From positions 3,424,322 through 3,488,321 of the forward strand of contig VZTI01004088.1 in assembly GCA_013397865.1 (NCBI GenBank): DNA of 64,000 nucleotides, in the 5' to 3' direction. The position numbers were made by a program, and so were the translations under genes. The notes under the pieces were generated by a model that saw only the letters and a program-made list of their open reading frames with translations, ran no database searches and was not told the DNA's origin. Shown piece after piece: positions 26,891 through 37,644 of this stretch. Source of the stretch: Struthidea cinerea (taxonomy: Eukaryota; Chordata; Aves; Passeriformes; Corcoracidae). Within the stretch, counting starts at the first letter, position 1; every line of letters begins with the position of its first letter.

Positions 26891-29800
26891 CATTCTCAAT
26901 TTGTGCTGAAAATACTACCAATATTTTTCATTTCAGTCTCTAGCTGACCTATCTCAGTGAGGCTTCAGCCTAGAACACTATCTCTGGGCCTCACAAGTAT
27001 TTTAAACACTTCATTGTTGTTAATGGATTCCACTTTGTATCTGCCACATATGGGTTCAAACCTGCTGGAATAGGTTAAGGAGGACCTCAGTCCTTGCAAG
27101 TAGAATCTGTAAGTTATGCATCATTAGCCACAGCATAACCTTCCATAGATTTTTTTCTGCACAAGGGACACTTCCATACCAAAGATGATTCACTTATATG
27201 AAATTCCACCATTTGAATGTCTCACATGCATGACCATGAGCCATAAGAAAGAACTAGGGTTTCTAAAATGGGTCAGAAGACTTTCGTTATTTACGAGTTT
27301 AAATTCTTGTCTTCACAATTTATTCTGCAACAAGAACAGAAGGACTGCCAGTAAGAATTTGTAAAAATAAATAAATCCAAACAAAAACACATGATGGTCT
27401 ACAAGCAACAATGATTTTCAAGTTTTTTTTCCAAAAATAAACATGAAGTGTATCACATACTATTTAAAAAAAAAATCTCTTAAAATTTCATTTGTACAAA
27501 CATAATTTCAATCAAACCTTAAATGGTTTTAATCCTCAACTAGAACTCTCAAAAGCTGTTATTGGCAATATTTGTGTGCCAATTCCTCTCAGCAAGTCAC
27601 GGCCCCTGAGAGATGCACTGAGTTTACATCTACTGTTAACTTGGAAAGGTAGGGAGAGGTGGCCCTTGCCTGCTCTTCTTTCTTCTTTATACAGGGCCAA
27701 AAGTCACTTGACAATGCAGACTGGAAGAGTACTGTTTCCAGTTTACGTGATCTACCAGAGGTGAAGATTAGACTATACTCTCTAGATTTTCTTTCTCCAA
27801 AAATGTTCTCAAATACTTTTCTATGACGGCAGTGTTTCTACTTTGTGCTGACACAAATTGATTTTAAAAAAGCAAATTAAATTTATTGGTATCAATAAAC
27901 TGGCTCAAAAGTAGTACCTAAGCATTATTAAAATGTCCAGTGGTTTTTAAGACAACCTAGACTGGAAATTGAGAGAAGAACAGCAAGAAGGTGCAGAAAT
28001 TTGAAAGATGCAAATTAATAGACTTTTTGAGGCTATTTTTAACATCAAATTAACATTATATTTTCTCTTTTTTGTTTTAATTTTGTAGTCATCTGAGATC
28101 CATCTAGCCAATACCAAAATTTTAAGCATGCAGCCAAAAAGATTGTGAAGCTGAAATGGAAACTGCTTTTGCTGCTAAGACAGCTACTTCAAAGAGTCTG
28201 ATATTAGAAAGAATGACTCTAGAGCACCTAATGTCCTAGCTCTTAGTGCTCAACATGAATTCTACTTACCTCTTAACTGCAGTGTGCCTGGTGACTGAAC
28301 AGTTTTCCCAGTGATCAGTCAGCCAAAGCATTAAAGTGTCATAAGCAATATGGCCATAATCAGTCCCTGTTTCAGTGGTTTTTTCTGATGTCAGAATAAT
28401 TTAGATGTCCGGATATCTGAAGCAGCTGTGACAGTGAATACATGAGCAGAGAAAATCGCAGCTGCTTTGCAATTCAGGAACACTGTTCTGGGTTTTCTTA
28501 AACATCTGGTAAATCAGATGTTCCTTTAAGGCCAACAGTGATAGGTATCAATAAACTTTTATCTTGCCTTTTTGCTGGAGAAGATAAGATTCACACGGGT
28601 TCTGAGAGCCCAATGCTGTCCCTAATCAAGCCTCACTGCATGGAAAACGCCTACTTCTATGTCAAGGGAACACTTGCCAACAATATTACTGCTCAATTAA
28701 AGACTGTGTTGTATCAGTGTAATTATTTCAGTGTAGATGGCTCTTACCTTAAAAGGTACCCCATTAAAACTTTTAACATGAATCCAGATGCATTGGTAAG
28801 CTTATTCCATCAACAACAGTATTAACTGCAGTGACTTTAGTGACAAAAACACACTTGTACCATTAAAACTGCACCTGTACCAAGGTGGGAAGGACCGCTT
28901 TAGATGAACAAATCAGAGCAGGACAGTTAGAGAATTTTAATGACAGAAAGCTCCCCTGGGTTTACTAATGATCCCTTCCTGCATGGCTCTGACCCAAAAT
29001 CACTGGCCCGTTTGACCAGGGATTAATGGCCTCTCTTCACTGACCACCTTGCAAAGTAACCACATCCATTGATGTAAGCGGGAAATATTACCAGCTCTAG
29101 AAGAAAGTTTCTCATTAATTCACAAAGGTTGTGGGTCAGGCTGCCACATCATCCTTTCAACCAGGCTAAAGGAGTCTCAGGTGAGCAAGTTTCATTGTGA
29201 AGAGCTGTCTCTACACCATTAGGGCCAACTGGAAGAATAATACAGTATGTTCTAAAAATGTGCATGATAAACACAGTATAAAACCAATGAAAAAGTAATA
29301 TTAAACAAATAAGACCTAATAACTGATGTAAATGAAGCCTGAGACTTTCTATGTAATGACAGGGCGCTCCAAATAAAGAGTGCTGGGTTCATGCCCTTCT
29401 AAATCATTACAGTTTCCACAGAAAATATCAGCCTCCTTGAGGTTCTTAGGTTAGGGAGATTTATAGTGATAACAATAGCAGTAGTTTATTTGAGACAGTT
29501 AATCAAAATTCTAGCACTTATAAGCCCTCTGTGAACACTACAGATTTAAGAAGTTGAACACTAAATATTCAAAAGTAAGCTTTCAATCTACACAAGTACA
29601 GTAAATTTCAGTTATGTGTTTCATTATACTGGTGCCTTATTGCTTTTAAGGGGTTTACAACTTGGCTGTAATTATCCACTGTGGGGTAAAATTTGGCATA
29701 AAAAGAACTCTTTTCCATTTCCATTTCCAAAGAAAGTTACTTGCTCTCTGCTGGCACTGCATTCCTTGCACGTGCAACATTCAGCAAGAGTTTTTGGGTG

Positions 29801-30719
29801 TGCAAAGTTGGTTAGGTCTCTGATTTTGTGGCTTTTAAAAATATGTCTTGCATACACCCAAACCATACTGTCCCTTTATTCACTCATCTTCCATTAATTT
29901 AGCCTTCAATTTTGTTTCATGGACATGGCAAAAATACATGTAATTTGTTTATGAACCAAGCGAAATTATATATATAATTACATCAACCATGAAGGCCTTA
30001 TTTTCACCAGAAAAGTCAAATTTCCAGCAGGATAGCAGGAAAACATGGTGATGGCATTAAAATCCACCAGTGAAAAAATGTCATCACTTCTGCTTCCCCA
30101 CACTGTGCCAAAGACTTCTTGTGTGTCCCCCTGAGAAAGACATACCTCAGCACTTCAACAGCAAAATGGAGCAACAGTAGTTTCCCACCTCAGGATCACT
30201 CTGAAAATTCACAGCTAAGCTCTTTGACAGTTTGCCAAAATCCCCAAATAAGGAAATAAATACACTTATGCTCAGGTTCTACACTCATAACACCTTTGAG
30301 TCAAGAGAGATGCCAGCGTCAGACGTTCTCATCCTTGTGCTCAGCAGCTCATTCCAGCACTGCATTTTGCAGCGCAGATCCACTGGTCTGTGATGCTTCC
30401 TTACAAACCAAATTGCTGAACTGACACCATCAGAATATGGCTCTCCATTCCTTGGGCCTTTTTTTCCAGGAAAAGTACATACTAAGTCTGCCATGTCTAC
30501 AGGTACACCCAACCTGGACAGCAAGGGGAGAAAAAGCACAGCAGGCAGCCTGTTGAAAGAGATGGTTAAATCCTGAGTAAGGGGGCTACAGTTCACCAAA
30601 ATTATCTCTTTTGCCATGGTATGGTGAAAGTGAAAATGCAACACATGCTGTTAAGAAAGCACTCTGCATTCACTGAGTAGTAAACATTGAATAAATTCCC
30701 TCTAAGACAGAAAGGCATT

Positions 30720-30758
30720 AAAAAAAAAAAAAAGGGGTGGTGGTGGGGGTGGTGGTGT
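30720..30758 (+). repeat. Poly(A) plus GGT-rich simple repeat
   Basis: A 14-base A run followed by GGGGTGGTGGTGGGGGTGGTGG. The G-rich half could form a two-layer quadruplex. Confidence 0.85.
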
Positions 30759-32229
30759 ACTTATATAAACAAATAAAGGCAAACTCTGGTGGGATTTCAA
30801 TGCTTAGAGTTTTGGGGGAAGGCTCTTTTCCTGGATATAATGCAAAGAAATTATTATAACTTCTAGGCTTGCACGTGTGTTTGACGTGTTTGGAGGTATA
30901 AGCTCCAAATCTCCAAGGTAAGCTGGCATCTTTGTCCAGACGAGGAGTAGAAAAGAAATGCAAACACTGGTATTCAGGCATCATTTAGAAGACAGAGGGG
31001 AAGTAACTTTCAACATTCTACTCTAGATAATTCTATGCTATAACAAGTTTCCTGATCTCTCTCTTGCTCCATCTATTCACTTGTGCCTTAAGTTTTGCCT
31101 TATGTGCTGAGGGATATAGTCTATGTCTGTAGACATCTACTCTATCCTGAATACAAAAATGATTCCTTTTTCTGATTTAAAATTTGAATTCTCCAGATTT
31201 GGGTAGTTTCAGTATGAATCAGAATATTGTAGCACGTGTTTCTGTATTTAAAGTTGTCAGATACTTCACAGAGATATGCCACTTTAAAGTTGCATTAATT
31301 TCGTACAATCCAACACCTTGCAGCTATAATTGTTACCTTTGTGTAACAGACTCCAATCAAATCAGAGTAAGTGGCAACTCCAGAAAAACGGTAATTTGAC
31401 TAAACTTCTCTGTCTAGGTTAAGTCCAGGCTCACCAGGTCTCTGAAGTAGGAAAGCATAAAGTGTAAATGGAATGAAACCCTAGGGGGTTAAAATACAAA
31501 ACAAAAACTCTTTAGATTTTTGTTCCTTTATGCTCCATGGTGTTTAACCCCAGAGAACCAATAAATGCAGATGGAGCACAAAAAATATGAACTCATCTTA
31601 ATGTTGCATTTTTTTATAATTTCCACTAATCCAAACGTTTGCTTCACAAGTCACGTGTAAGAAAGTTTGCATGGTTTATATTCCCAGGATCCCATTGTAG
31701 TAAAACTCAAAAACAGTTCACTGAAGTATTAGTAAAACTGAAAGGTAAAAAAAATCCAGATTCTCAGCTGATAATAAATCATTTCATGTCAAGCAAAAAA
31801 AAAAAAATTCTGACCTCTGCTTTCCAGCATTACTCATTAAAACAAGAACCACAGAAATAAATATGGTAAATAGAGTATTAATAGAAGTATAATTTTTTTT
31901 CTATCTAAATGCAGATGGCACAATGAAACTAGCACATCAGATTACTAAGTCTACCTCTGTACAGGAGAAAACTTCTGCATTGGACCCTTATTACAGATTG
32001 CTCTCCCTACCTTTCCCTTGCAACAGAATTTTGTAACCTAAGCCAGCCTATTTGTCAGGGAGGTTTATTTGGTGTATGCTTCTTTTGTATAATTATTTAG
32101 TTATTACTCCTATAATGCATGGCATTATCTGTAATAAGGCTGCACTACAGTGGTGAACCTCCAAAGTAGCTTACTTTTCTTCTTATAATCCCCCACTCAA
32201 CCTAACTCCCTTGTGAGATCTGAAAGGAA

Positions 32230-32370
32230 TATTATTCCTTCTACAGACAGAAATTTAGAAAGAAAGAAGTCCAGCATTTCATAGAGAATTAGTAAGACAG
32301 CAAGAAGCTGAACTCAAGTTGTAAAACCCAGACAGTACCTCAGTACCATGAACAATACAACACATTTCAG
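32230..32370 (-). repeat. Possible MIR-like relic
   Basis: ATTATTCCTTCTACAGACAG, then GCAAGAAGCTGAACTC and TCAGTACCATGAACA have the spacing of a reverse-complement MIR, but identity is low. This is a weak call. Confidence 0.25.
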
Positions 32371-35039
32371 TCCCAACACATTTCAATCTTCTGAGAATGT
32401 GTTTGCCCAAGATGCAAGGTTGTAAGTTGCAGTGGAGGAGATACAGAGAAAACAAACCAACCAAATAAATTTTAAAAAAAAATCTCTTTTGGTCACCTCT
32501 TTAAGCAAGTGTTAACAAACAGAACCACAAACAAGTCTTTCAAAGCCGCTTTGTTAGAACTGAACCTGCTGGAACACAGCACGTATTCAGGTCCTTTGCT
32601 TTGACTTGTTCTTACTGCATGAACAGAAAGAAAAAAATAATGAAAGCTTCTACATGGCATTTGCATTTTGGCATGTAGGAATTCTCCTAAAATAAAAATC
32701 CAGACAGACATCTAGAGATGGAATATGCCAACAAAACAGCACAAGTGAATGAGAGATCTTCTTATTACAATCACCCTCATGTTTTCAGTAATTTAGTTTT
32801 CAACTTCCTTGATACTTTTCATGCAATCTTCTCACTACTTTTTCACTATTAGACTCCCATACTGCACAGAATCTGATTTTGTAGGCTAAAAAGGTAGAAT
32901 GGAATCTTTAGGTTTTCAGCAAACACCAGTGAGAAAATGAATGAGACAGCTACTCCTATTAATGGCACAAATACCATTTTAGTAAGTAAGGTTAAGCTTT
33001 TAGGTCAAGATTAAAATTGCTTTTCAATTAGATTTTATTATTAACTTCATATTATTAACTTCAGTAGGTCTACACCTACATGTAGTAACAACAATAGATA
33101 CCTGTGACTGCAAGATCAAGTTTATGGTAATCAAGAGTTTGTAGAAAACTGAAAAACTAACACAGATGAAGGTACCGTGTGGTTTTAAAGAAATCAGTGA
33201 TAACTTCATCACAATTCCATGGATAGAGACTGTGTTTTGGAATACAAATTTTTGATTCTTACGTCACATCCCATGCTTTCAAAGAACAAACAGTTCTCAA
33301 TAAATCCATAAACTGGCATGTTCCGTGACCTGGAGCGTCCATGGTTCTCAAGAACCTTGCTCCCATTGGAAAACTCTAAGTATCCTTAAAGATAAGTACT
33401 GCAAATTGAAGTAACTCCTGTTGGTAATCAAAAACATTTTTAAATCCCATTTCTTACAAACCCAGATCCAATTTAACTCCCACATTCAACTATGGAAGCT
33501 AAAATCCTTAGTAGTGACTTACAAAATTACCACCCCACACAAAAAGAAATGCAAAACAAAACAAAACTTTACCAAGCTCGTATTGCAGCAGTAAGGATAT
33601 TTACACATGGAAGTAACACAAATATATAAGCATTTGCAAGATCTTGGGCAATATTATCCTTAGACCTGACTTTTATTTGCAAATTAAGTATGCAATTTAA
33701 AACCTATCAGTGACTAAATACAGAGGTGATGACATTAAAAAACCACTCAGTGAGACTTCCTGTGTATAACATAACAAAACACTTCTTTTCAAATCTAATT
33801 TTCAGTAATCTGAAAACTAATTTTTAGTGCTGTTGTGTTGTAATTCAATATAGTTTGCAGAGGTCACATCCACAGCAATGCATCCACAGCAATAGGGTAG
33901 CATCTCCAAAATGCAATAGCTCCATATAACCAAACCATCATATGTGTCCAAGAAGAAGAAGGCATTTGTTTTTACCCTTCCTCCTCCGTTGCACTGAGGA
34001 ACAAGAGGCTAAATTTCTTCTCTTCAAGAGAGCGGTAGCTATGAAACATTTAGCCCCCTAAAAGACTGCCTCACACAAAACCACACTGAATTTCTTCCAC
34101 AGCAGCTGTTCCTACATCTTGATACAGTGAGAGATTGCTCAGAAAGAGATACCACATCTTTGTGGAAATGTTAACATTAAAAGTTATATGAGCAGACGGG
34201 GACTAAGACTGGCTCTAACACACTAATACCTGCACTGTGCACCACATTACAGCATCCATAAGAAGCTGGATATATCACAACAAATAGGAAAAAGCACAAG
34301 GGCAAGCAACACAGCATTTGACCCTTTCTAGTGTCACTGGAAGTAATGGTGAGCACATTTGTAAAAAACAATTTGTCTAAACTAGGCAAGCTGAATAGAT
34401 ACACGTGAGTTTAGGCATTGGCCATAATTAAATAAAATCACCTCCCTACCACTTAACTTTGAATGAAAGGCACAGCATGAAGAGTTCCAGACAGAGATCA
34501 TCTGAATTGGCTTTACATCTTCAGGTTATTTGTTTTAAGTTTATGGACAGTCCTTTAGGCAAGGAAAGAGAAGGGTCTTCCTAAACACAATGCCATGGGG
34601 AGACCACAGTGGTTCCTCTCTGAAATGACAAGCTCTGAGCTGGAGAGTCACAGCAAAAAAAGCGCAAAAGGAAAATGGACGTTTATTTTAAAGGGGGAAT
34701 AGACATCTCTACCACGAGGCCCTCGTAGAGGGAAGAGTAAAACGAGACCAGGCTGTCACTCCTTTCGTAATTGCAAAGGTGCTGCCTCAAAGGGGAGAAA
34801 ACTTTCATTGGCAACTTCCTCTGAAACACCCCAAAAAAGCAGCACACAAAAGCTCGTACTCCCCTTACATATAAATCGTCTGATAATGTCTAAAATTTAT
34901 TAACAGCAACTTTAAACACCGCTGAAGAGAGACGGCTTTTCTAAACGCGGGTCAAAGACAAACGCTTTGGAAACTCAACAAGGAACAACCGCAGGGACAT
35001 AGAGGAAAGCGCAGGGAGACGAGACGGAGTAACAAGTGT

Positions 35040-35560
35040 AGGGCCGGGTTTGCTTCGCCTGCAGATGTTTCCCAAGGGCATCGTGGCCGGCGGGCCGGGC
35101 CGGGCCGCGGCGGGGGGAGCCGCGGGCGGGAGGAGCCGCAGCGCTCCCGGAGGGGAGAAGCGCTCGGGCCACGGCCGGGCGAACGGGGCCGGGACGGCCG
35201 CGGGCGGCCCCGCGGGAGCCCCGGGAGGAGAGACGGGGTTCGCTCCCGGCCGCCTCGGGCTCCTACCGGGCTGCTCCCGTCCGGATCGGCCGGGGCGCGG
35301 CGCGACCGCGTCCCTCTGGGTGCATGATCCGCCATCGCTGCCCGGCCTGCGGCGAGCGGAGCCCGCCTGCCAGCGCTGCCCTCCGCCGCTTTCACACTGT
35401 GTGATACCGCACCGCTGAACAAGGAACTGCGCCGGCCAGGCCGGCCCGGCTCCCCGGGGAGCTGGGCACCATCGCTCCTGCTCTCGTCTCCCTCCTCTCC
35501 CTCTCCCCGCGGCGCAGGGTGAACAAACACGCCGCCGTCTACCTGTGCAACACCTCCGCA
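35040..35560. promoter_or_regulatory. CpG island immediately 3' of GSC
   Basis: This is a very CpG-dense, GC-rich block beginning almost at the GSC poly(A) site and running away from it. Long frames occur on both strands (for example about 205 codons on minus), but they are Pro/Arg/Gly/Ala-rich with no recognisable domain, as expected from base composition. It could be an unmethylated extension of the gene's island, an enhancer, or the promoter of another transcript. Confidence 0.7.
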
Positions 35561-35712
35561 ACACATTTTATTTACACGGAATCAGCTCGGGGCATTGTAC
35601 ATTATATACAGATATTTTCCCCCTCCAACAAGGCAGATCTTGTGCAAGATTAGTAGCATCCTCTGGAGCGTATCCGACAGTCCACGGGAAATGTCCCCCC
35701 CACTTAAAAGTA
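35550..35712 (-). terminator. GSC: GSC 3' UTR and poly(A) signal
   Basis: From the TGA at 35715-35713 the minus strand runs about 140 bases to AATAAA at 35572-35567, in the context GTAAATAAAATG. A GU-rich stretch (TGTGTTGCGGAGGTGTTG) follows at about 35565-35548, as expected for the downstream cleavage element. This predicts a short 3' UTR of about 160 bases. The exact cleavage site is inferred. Further AATAAA sites lie farther downstream (for example near 34896-34901), so a longer isoform is possible. Confidence 0.75.
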
Positions 35713-35865
35713 TCAGCTGTCAGAGTCCAAGTCACTTTTCCCGTCCTCTTGTCTCTTCTCCGGTGACGTTTTAGACGCTTTATTCCACTTTTGTGCGTTT
35801 TCTGATTCCTCCGAAGACGATCGCTTTTGCCTCCTCCACTTCGCCCGGCGGTTTTTGAACCAAAC
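35713..35865 (-). CDS. GSC: GSC coding exon 3 (residues 199-248 and stop)
   Basis: This exon has 153 bases. The acceptor reads AACGTAACAG before GTTTGG and the stop is TGA (35715-35713). It encodes VWFKNRRAKWRRQKR, the DNA-recognition helix with the K50 specificity residue, then a Ser/Glu/Lys-rich tail ending in SDLDSDS. The exon is too short to stand out as an open reading frame; it was found by looking for the missing recognition helix downstream of exon 2. Confidence 0.96.
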   Translation of the reverse strand, partial: VWFKNRRAKWRRQKRSSSEESENAQKWNKASKTSPEKRQEDGKSDLDSDS

Positions 35866-37073
35866 CTGTTACGTTAAGAAATTAAATTATTACTGGGAAA
35901 AAAATAAAAATAAAACTGTGCAAACCCGCAGTGTGACCTCAGCCCTGCAGGAGCTCTGCCGGGGCCGGTGTGCGGCGGCCGCGCTCGGACGGAGGGAGGG
36001 AGGGGGGGAAGCAGCCGCTCGGGTGGGACCGGCCGGGCGCCTTCAGGAGGCACAGCCGCCTCCCGACAATCGCTCACAGCCCTATGACAAGCTCGGCCGG
36101 CTGCCCCAAGGAAGGGCACTTGGAAATATTAAAAACTTTCCCTCTGCCCCCGCAAAGCTGTCGTTCTCCCTCCGCTGGCCGAGCCGGGCTGGAGCCGCAC
36201 AGCGATATATCCGGTTCGAGCGCGTTTGAGTGCGAGTGGGAGAGGGTTGAAGAAGGAAAAAGAAAGCTAAATACCTCCACTTTTTCCTCTCTTAAGTGCA
36301 CCCTTCTGGCCAGCTGTTCCCTGGTGCCCACGTCTGGGTATTTCGTTTCCTGGAAGAGGTTTTCCAGCGCTTCAAGCTGCTCGTCAGTAAAGATAGTCCG
36401 GTGCCGTCTTTTTCGCCTGCAGTGCAGCTGGTTCAGTAACTGCAGCTCCGTCCGGGACAAAGTGCCCACGTTCATGTAGGGCAACATCTGATGGGGAACA
36501 GGGGACATCAGGACTGACCCAGTGCCCTCGTAACCTACGGACAGACAGACGAGTCGACGATAGGCTTTGCATGAGATCGCTGCTTCCCCCCACTCCCGTT
36601 CCGTCCCGTCCCGAAGAAGCCCCCTCACGCCTCCCACCCGCGCTCCTGCGGGCCGCCAGCTCCCCGCCACCCCCTCCGGCCCCGCGACGGCGGGAACAAA
36701 GGGAGCCCGTCCGCCCCGTCCCACGCGGGGCCGCCTTACCTGCAGGGGGGACGCAGGAGCACTGCTGGGCGCTCAGGGGCGGCACGGCCCCGCAGCACGA
36801 AGGGCCCACGGGGGACGCCGGCACATGCAGCTGCCCGTAGTAGTAGTTGTTGTAGCCGAGCCGAGATCCAGTGACGGCCGGCGGCAGCGCGGAGGCGGGA
36901 GCCACCGCCCGGGAGTAAAATCCGCCGTAGTCAGAGGCGCTGCCGTAGAGCGAGTCCCCGTGGAGGCTGGGGAAGACGACGGGCGCGGCGGCGCTCGGGG
37001 GCAGCAGCACCGAGTCCTTGCAGCGAGGTCTGGCCGCCAGGATATTGTCGATGCTGAACATGCTCACAGGCAT
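35713..37073 (-). CDS. GSC: Goosecoid homeobox protein (GSC), complete, three coding exons
   Basis: GSC is a nuclear homeodomain transcription factor, mainly a repressor, of the gastrula organizer, prechordal plate, craniofacial mesenchyme and limb. Joining 37073-36740, 36534-36275 and 35865-35713 on the minus strand gives 248 residues; vertebrate orthologues are close to this length. Visible parts: an eh1/GEH Groucho-binding motif FSIDNIL at residues 6-12; a Tyr/Gly-rich central region with YNNYYYGQLHV at about 74-84; a homeodomain at about 153-212 with W48 (W200), F49, K50 (K202), N51 (N203) and R53; and an acidic C-terminus ending SDLDSDS. K50 predicts TAATCC-type binding. Introns are GT-AG, phase 1 and phase 0; the second interrupts the homeodomain between positions 46 and 47, as usual in paired-class genes. 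Start is the ATG at 37073-37071; a second in-frame ATG is codon 5. The frame is intact. Identification rests on recalled family sequence, not a search. Confidence 0.97.
35866..36274 (-). other. GSC intron 2 (409 bp, phase 0, inside the homeodomain)
   Basis: GTATTT...AACGTAACAG. The middle (about 35940-36110) is CpG-rich, and an A/T-rich stretch at 35880-35920 lies just upstream of the acceptor. The position, between homeodomain residues 46 and 47, is the hallmark of paired-class homeobox genes. Confidence 0.93.
36275..36534 (-). CDS. GSC: GSC coding exon 2 (residues 112-198)
   Basis: This exon has 260 bases. The acceptor reads CCGTAG just before GTTACGAG, and the donor is GTGGAG followed by GTATTT (36274-36269). 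It encodes the MSPVPHQMLPYMNVGTLSRT linker, the RRKRRHRT basic start of the homeodomain, helices 1 and 2, and the beginning of helix 3. Homeodomain position 37 (residue 189) is Arg, read from AGAAGG for residues 188-189. I recall Lys there in other vertebrates, so this is a conservative change. Confidence 0.96.
36535..36739 (-). other. GSC intron 1 (205 bp, phase 1)
   Basis: GTAAGG...CCGTAG. It is short and GC-rich, and continuous with the CpG-rich exon 1. The antisense open frames here are by-products of base composition. No other feature was seen inside it. Confidence 0.93.
36740..37073 (-). CDS. GSC: GSC coding exon 1 (residues 1-111 plus first base of codon 112)
   Basis: This exon has 334 coding bases. 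It starts at the ATG at 37073 and ends at CCTGCAG followed by the donor GTAAGG (36739-36734). It encodes the eh1 repression motif and the Tyr/Gly/Pro-rich N-terminal half, ending QQCSCVPPA. Residues 28-31 read SAAAP; from memory this alanine stretch is slightly longer than in chicken GSC. The exon lies in a strongly CpG-rich region. Confidence 0.96.
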
Positions 37074-37114
37074 GCCCCAAACCGTGCGGGGCAGGGCGGC
37101 GGGGACCGGCCGGG

Positions 37115-37256
37115 NNNNNNNNNNNNNNNNNNNNNNNNNNNNNNNNNNNNNNNNNNNNNNNNNNNNNNNNNNNNNNNNNNNNNNNNNNNNNNNNNNNNNN
37201 NNNNNNNNNNNNNNNNNNNNNNNNNNNNNNNNNNNNNNNNNNNNNNNNNNNNNNNN
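37115..37256. other. Assembly gap (142 N) in the GSC 5' UTR
   Basis: A run of N bases between GGCCGGG and GGGGGGAG, only 41 bases upstream of the GSC ATG. The GC-rich flanks suggest sequencing dropout. Frames drawn through the N run are not real. Confidence 0.99.
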
Positions 37257-37363
37257 GGGGGGAGAGGCTGGAAGGACACGAAATCGAAACTTTTCGGATA
37301 AATTTTAAAAAGGGATCGGAGCAAAAAGAACAGAGCCTTTTCCGAGGGCAGCTTGCGGGCAGA

Positions 37364-37403
37364 GTGTGCGTGTGTGCCTGTGCGCGCGTGTGTGCGTGTG
37401 CGC
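37364..37403. repeat. Alternating purine-pyrimidine tract in the GSC 5' UTR
   Basis: GTGTGCGTGTGTG, then TGTGCGCGCGTGTGTGCGTG, about 40 bases of nearly perfect alternation with a CGCGCG core. Such sequence can adopt Z-DNA when negatively supercoiled. Confidence 0.8.
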
Positions 37404-37502
37404 AGGATCCACCCCTGGAACTTTCCCCCCTCAACTCTCGCCTGTTTACTGATCTCAACCCAGAGGGCTGCTCGGAGTATAATCCATCTGAACCTCTTCC
37501 CT

Positions 37503-37510
37503 TTTTTATA
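37503..37510 (-). promoter_or_regulatory. GSC: GSC TATA box / core promoter
   Basis: On the minus strand the site reads GGGTATAAAAAAGGG, a textbook TATA box about 430 bases before the GSC ATG. Transcription should start about 25-30 bases downstream, near 37475-37482. The 5' UTR would then be about 400 bases, including the 142 unknown bases. The start position is inferred. Confidence 0.7.
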
Positions 37511-37644
37511 CCCAGGCGACGTCATCCTGGATTTAGTTCCTGGTAATATGCAGATGACAAACAAAACCAGATTTGATTTTTTTTTTCTCCCCTTTTTTGG
37601 TGGGGAGGAGGTGGGGGTTACACAAAGGAGTGAAAGCAGCCCGA

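Larger units (their letters stand above)
18944..35039. other. Long non-coding stretch downstream of GSC
   Basis: About 16 kb of AT-rich sequence with MIR and other ancient relics and simple repeats, but no supported exon. It fits a gene-poor region 3' of GSC. Any enhancers in it cannot be recognised without comparison. Confidence 0.6.
37074..37480 (-). other. GSC: GSC 5' UTR (predicted), interrupted by an assembly gap
   Basis: This is the sequence between the predicted start site and the ATG. It contains the N run 37115-37256, an alternating G-T/G-C tract at 37364-37403 and GC-rich flanks. The ATG context is GGGGCATGC. No upstream ATG can be excluded, because part of the sequence is unknown. 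Confidence 0.55.
35930..37520. promoter_or_regulatory. CpG island covering GSC promoter, exon 1, intron 1 and exon 2
   Basis: CpG and GC content are high through the gene, with the assembly gap in the densest part. Developmental homeobox genes commonly lie in such islands, which are usual targets of Polycomb regulation. That role is general knowledge, not something seen here. Confidence 0.75.

Noticed and set aside
28538..28825. 95-codon plus frame
   Set aside because: No domain or splice structure; AT-rich codons typical of random frames here.
34941..35566. Minus-strand frames of 204-207 codons beside GSC
   Set aside because: They lie in a CpG island, are dominated by Pro, Arg, Gly and Ala, overlap each other in two phases, and contain no domain. 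Base composition explains them.
36567..37301. Plus-strand 244-codon frame antisense to GSC exon 1
   Set aside because: It is the shadow of GSC exon 1 in GC-rich DNA and runs through 142 N bases.
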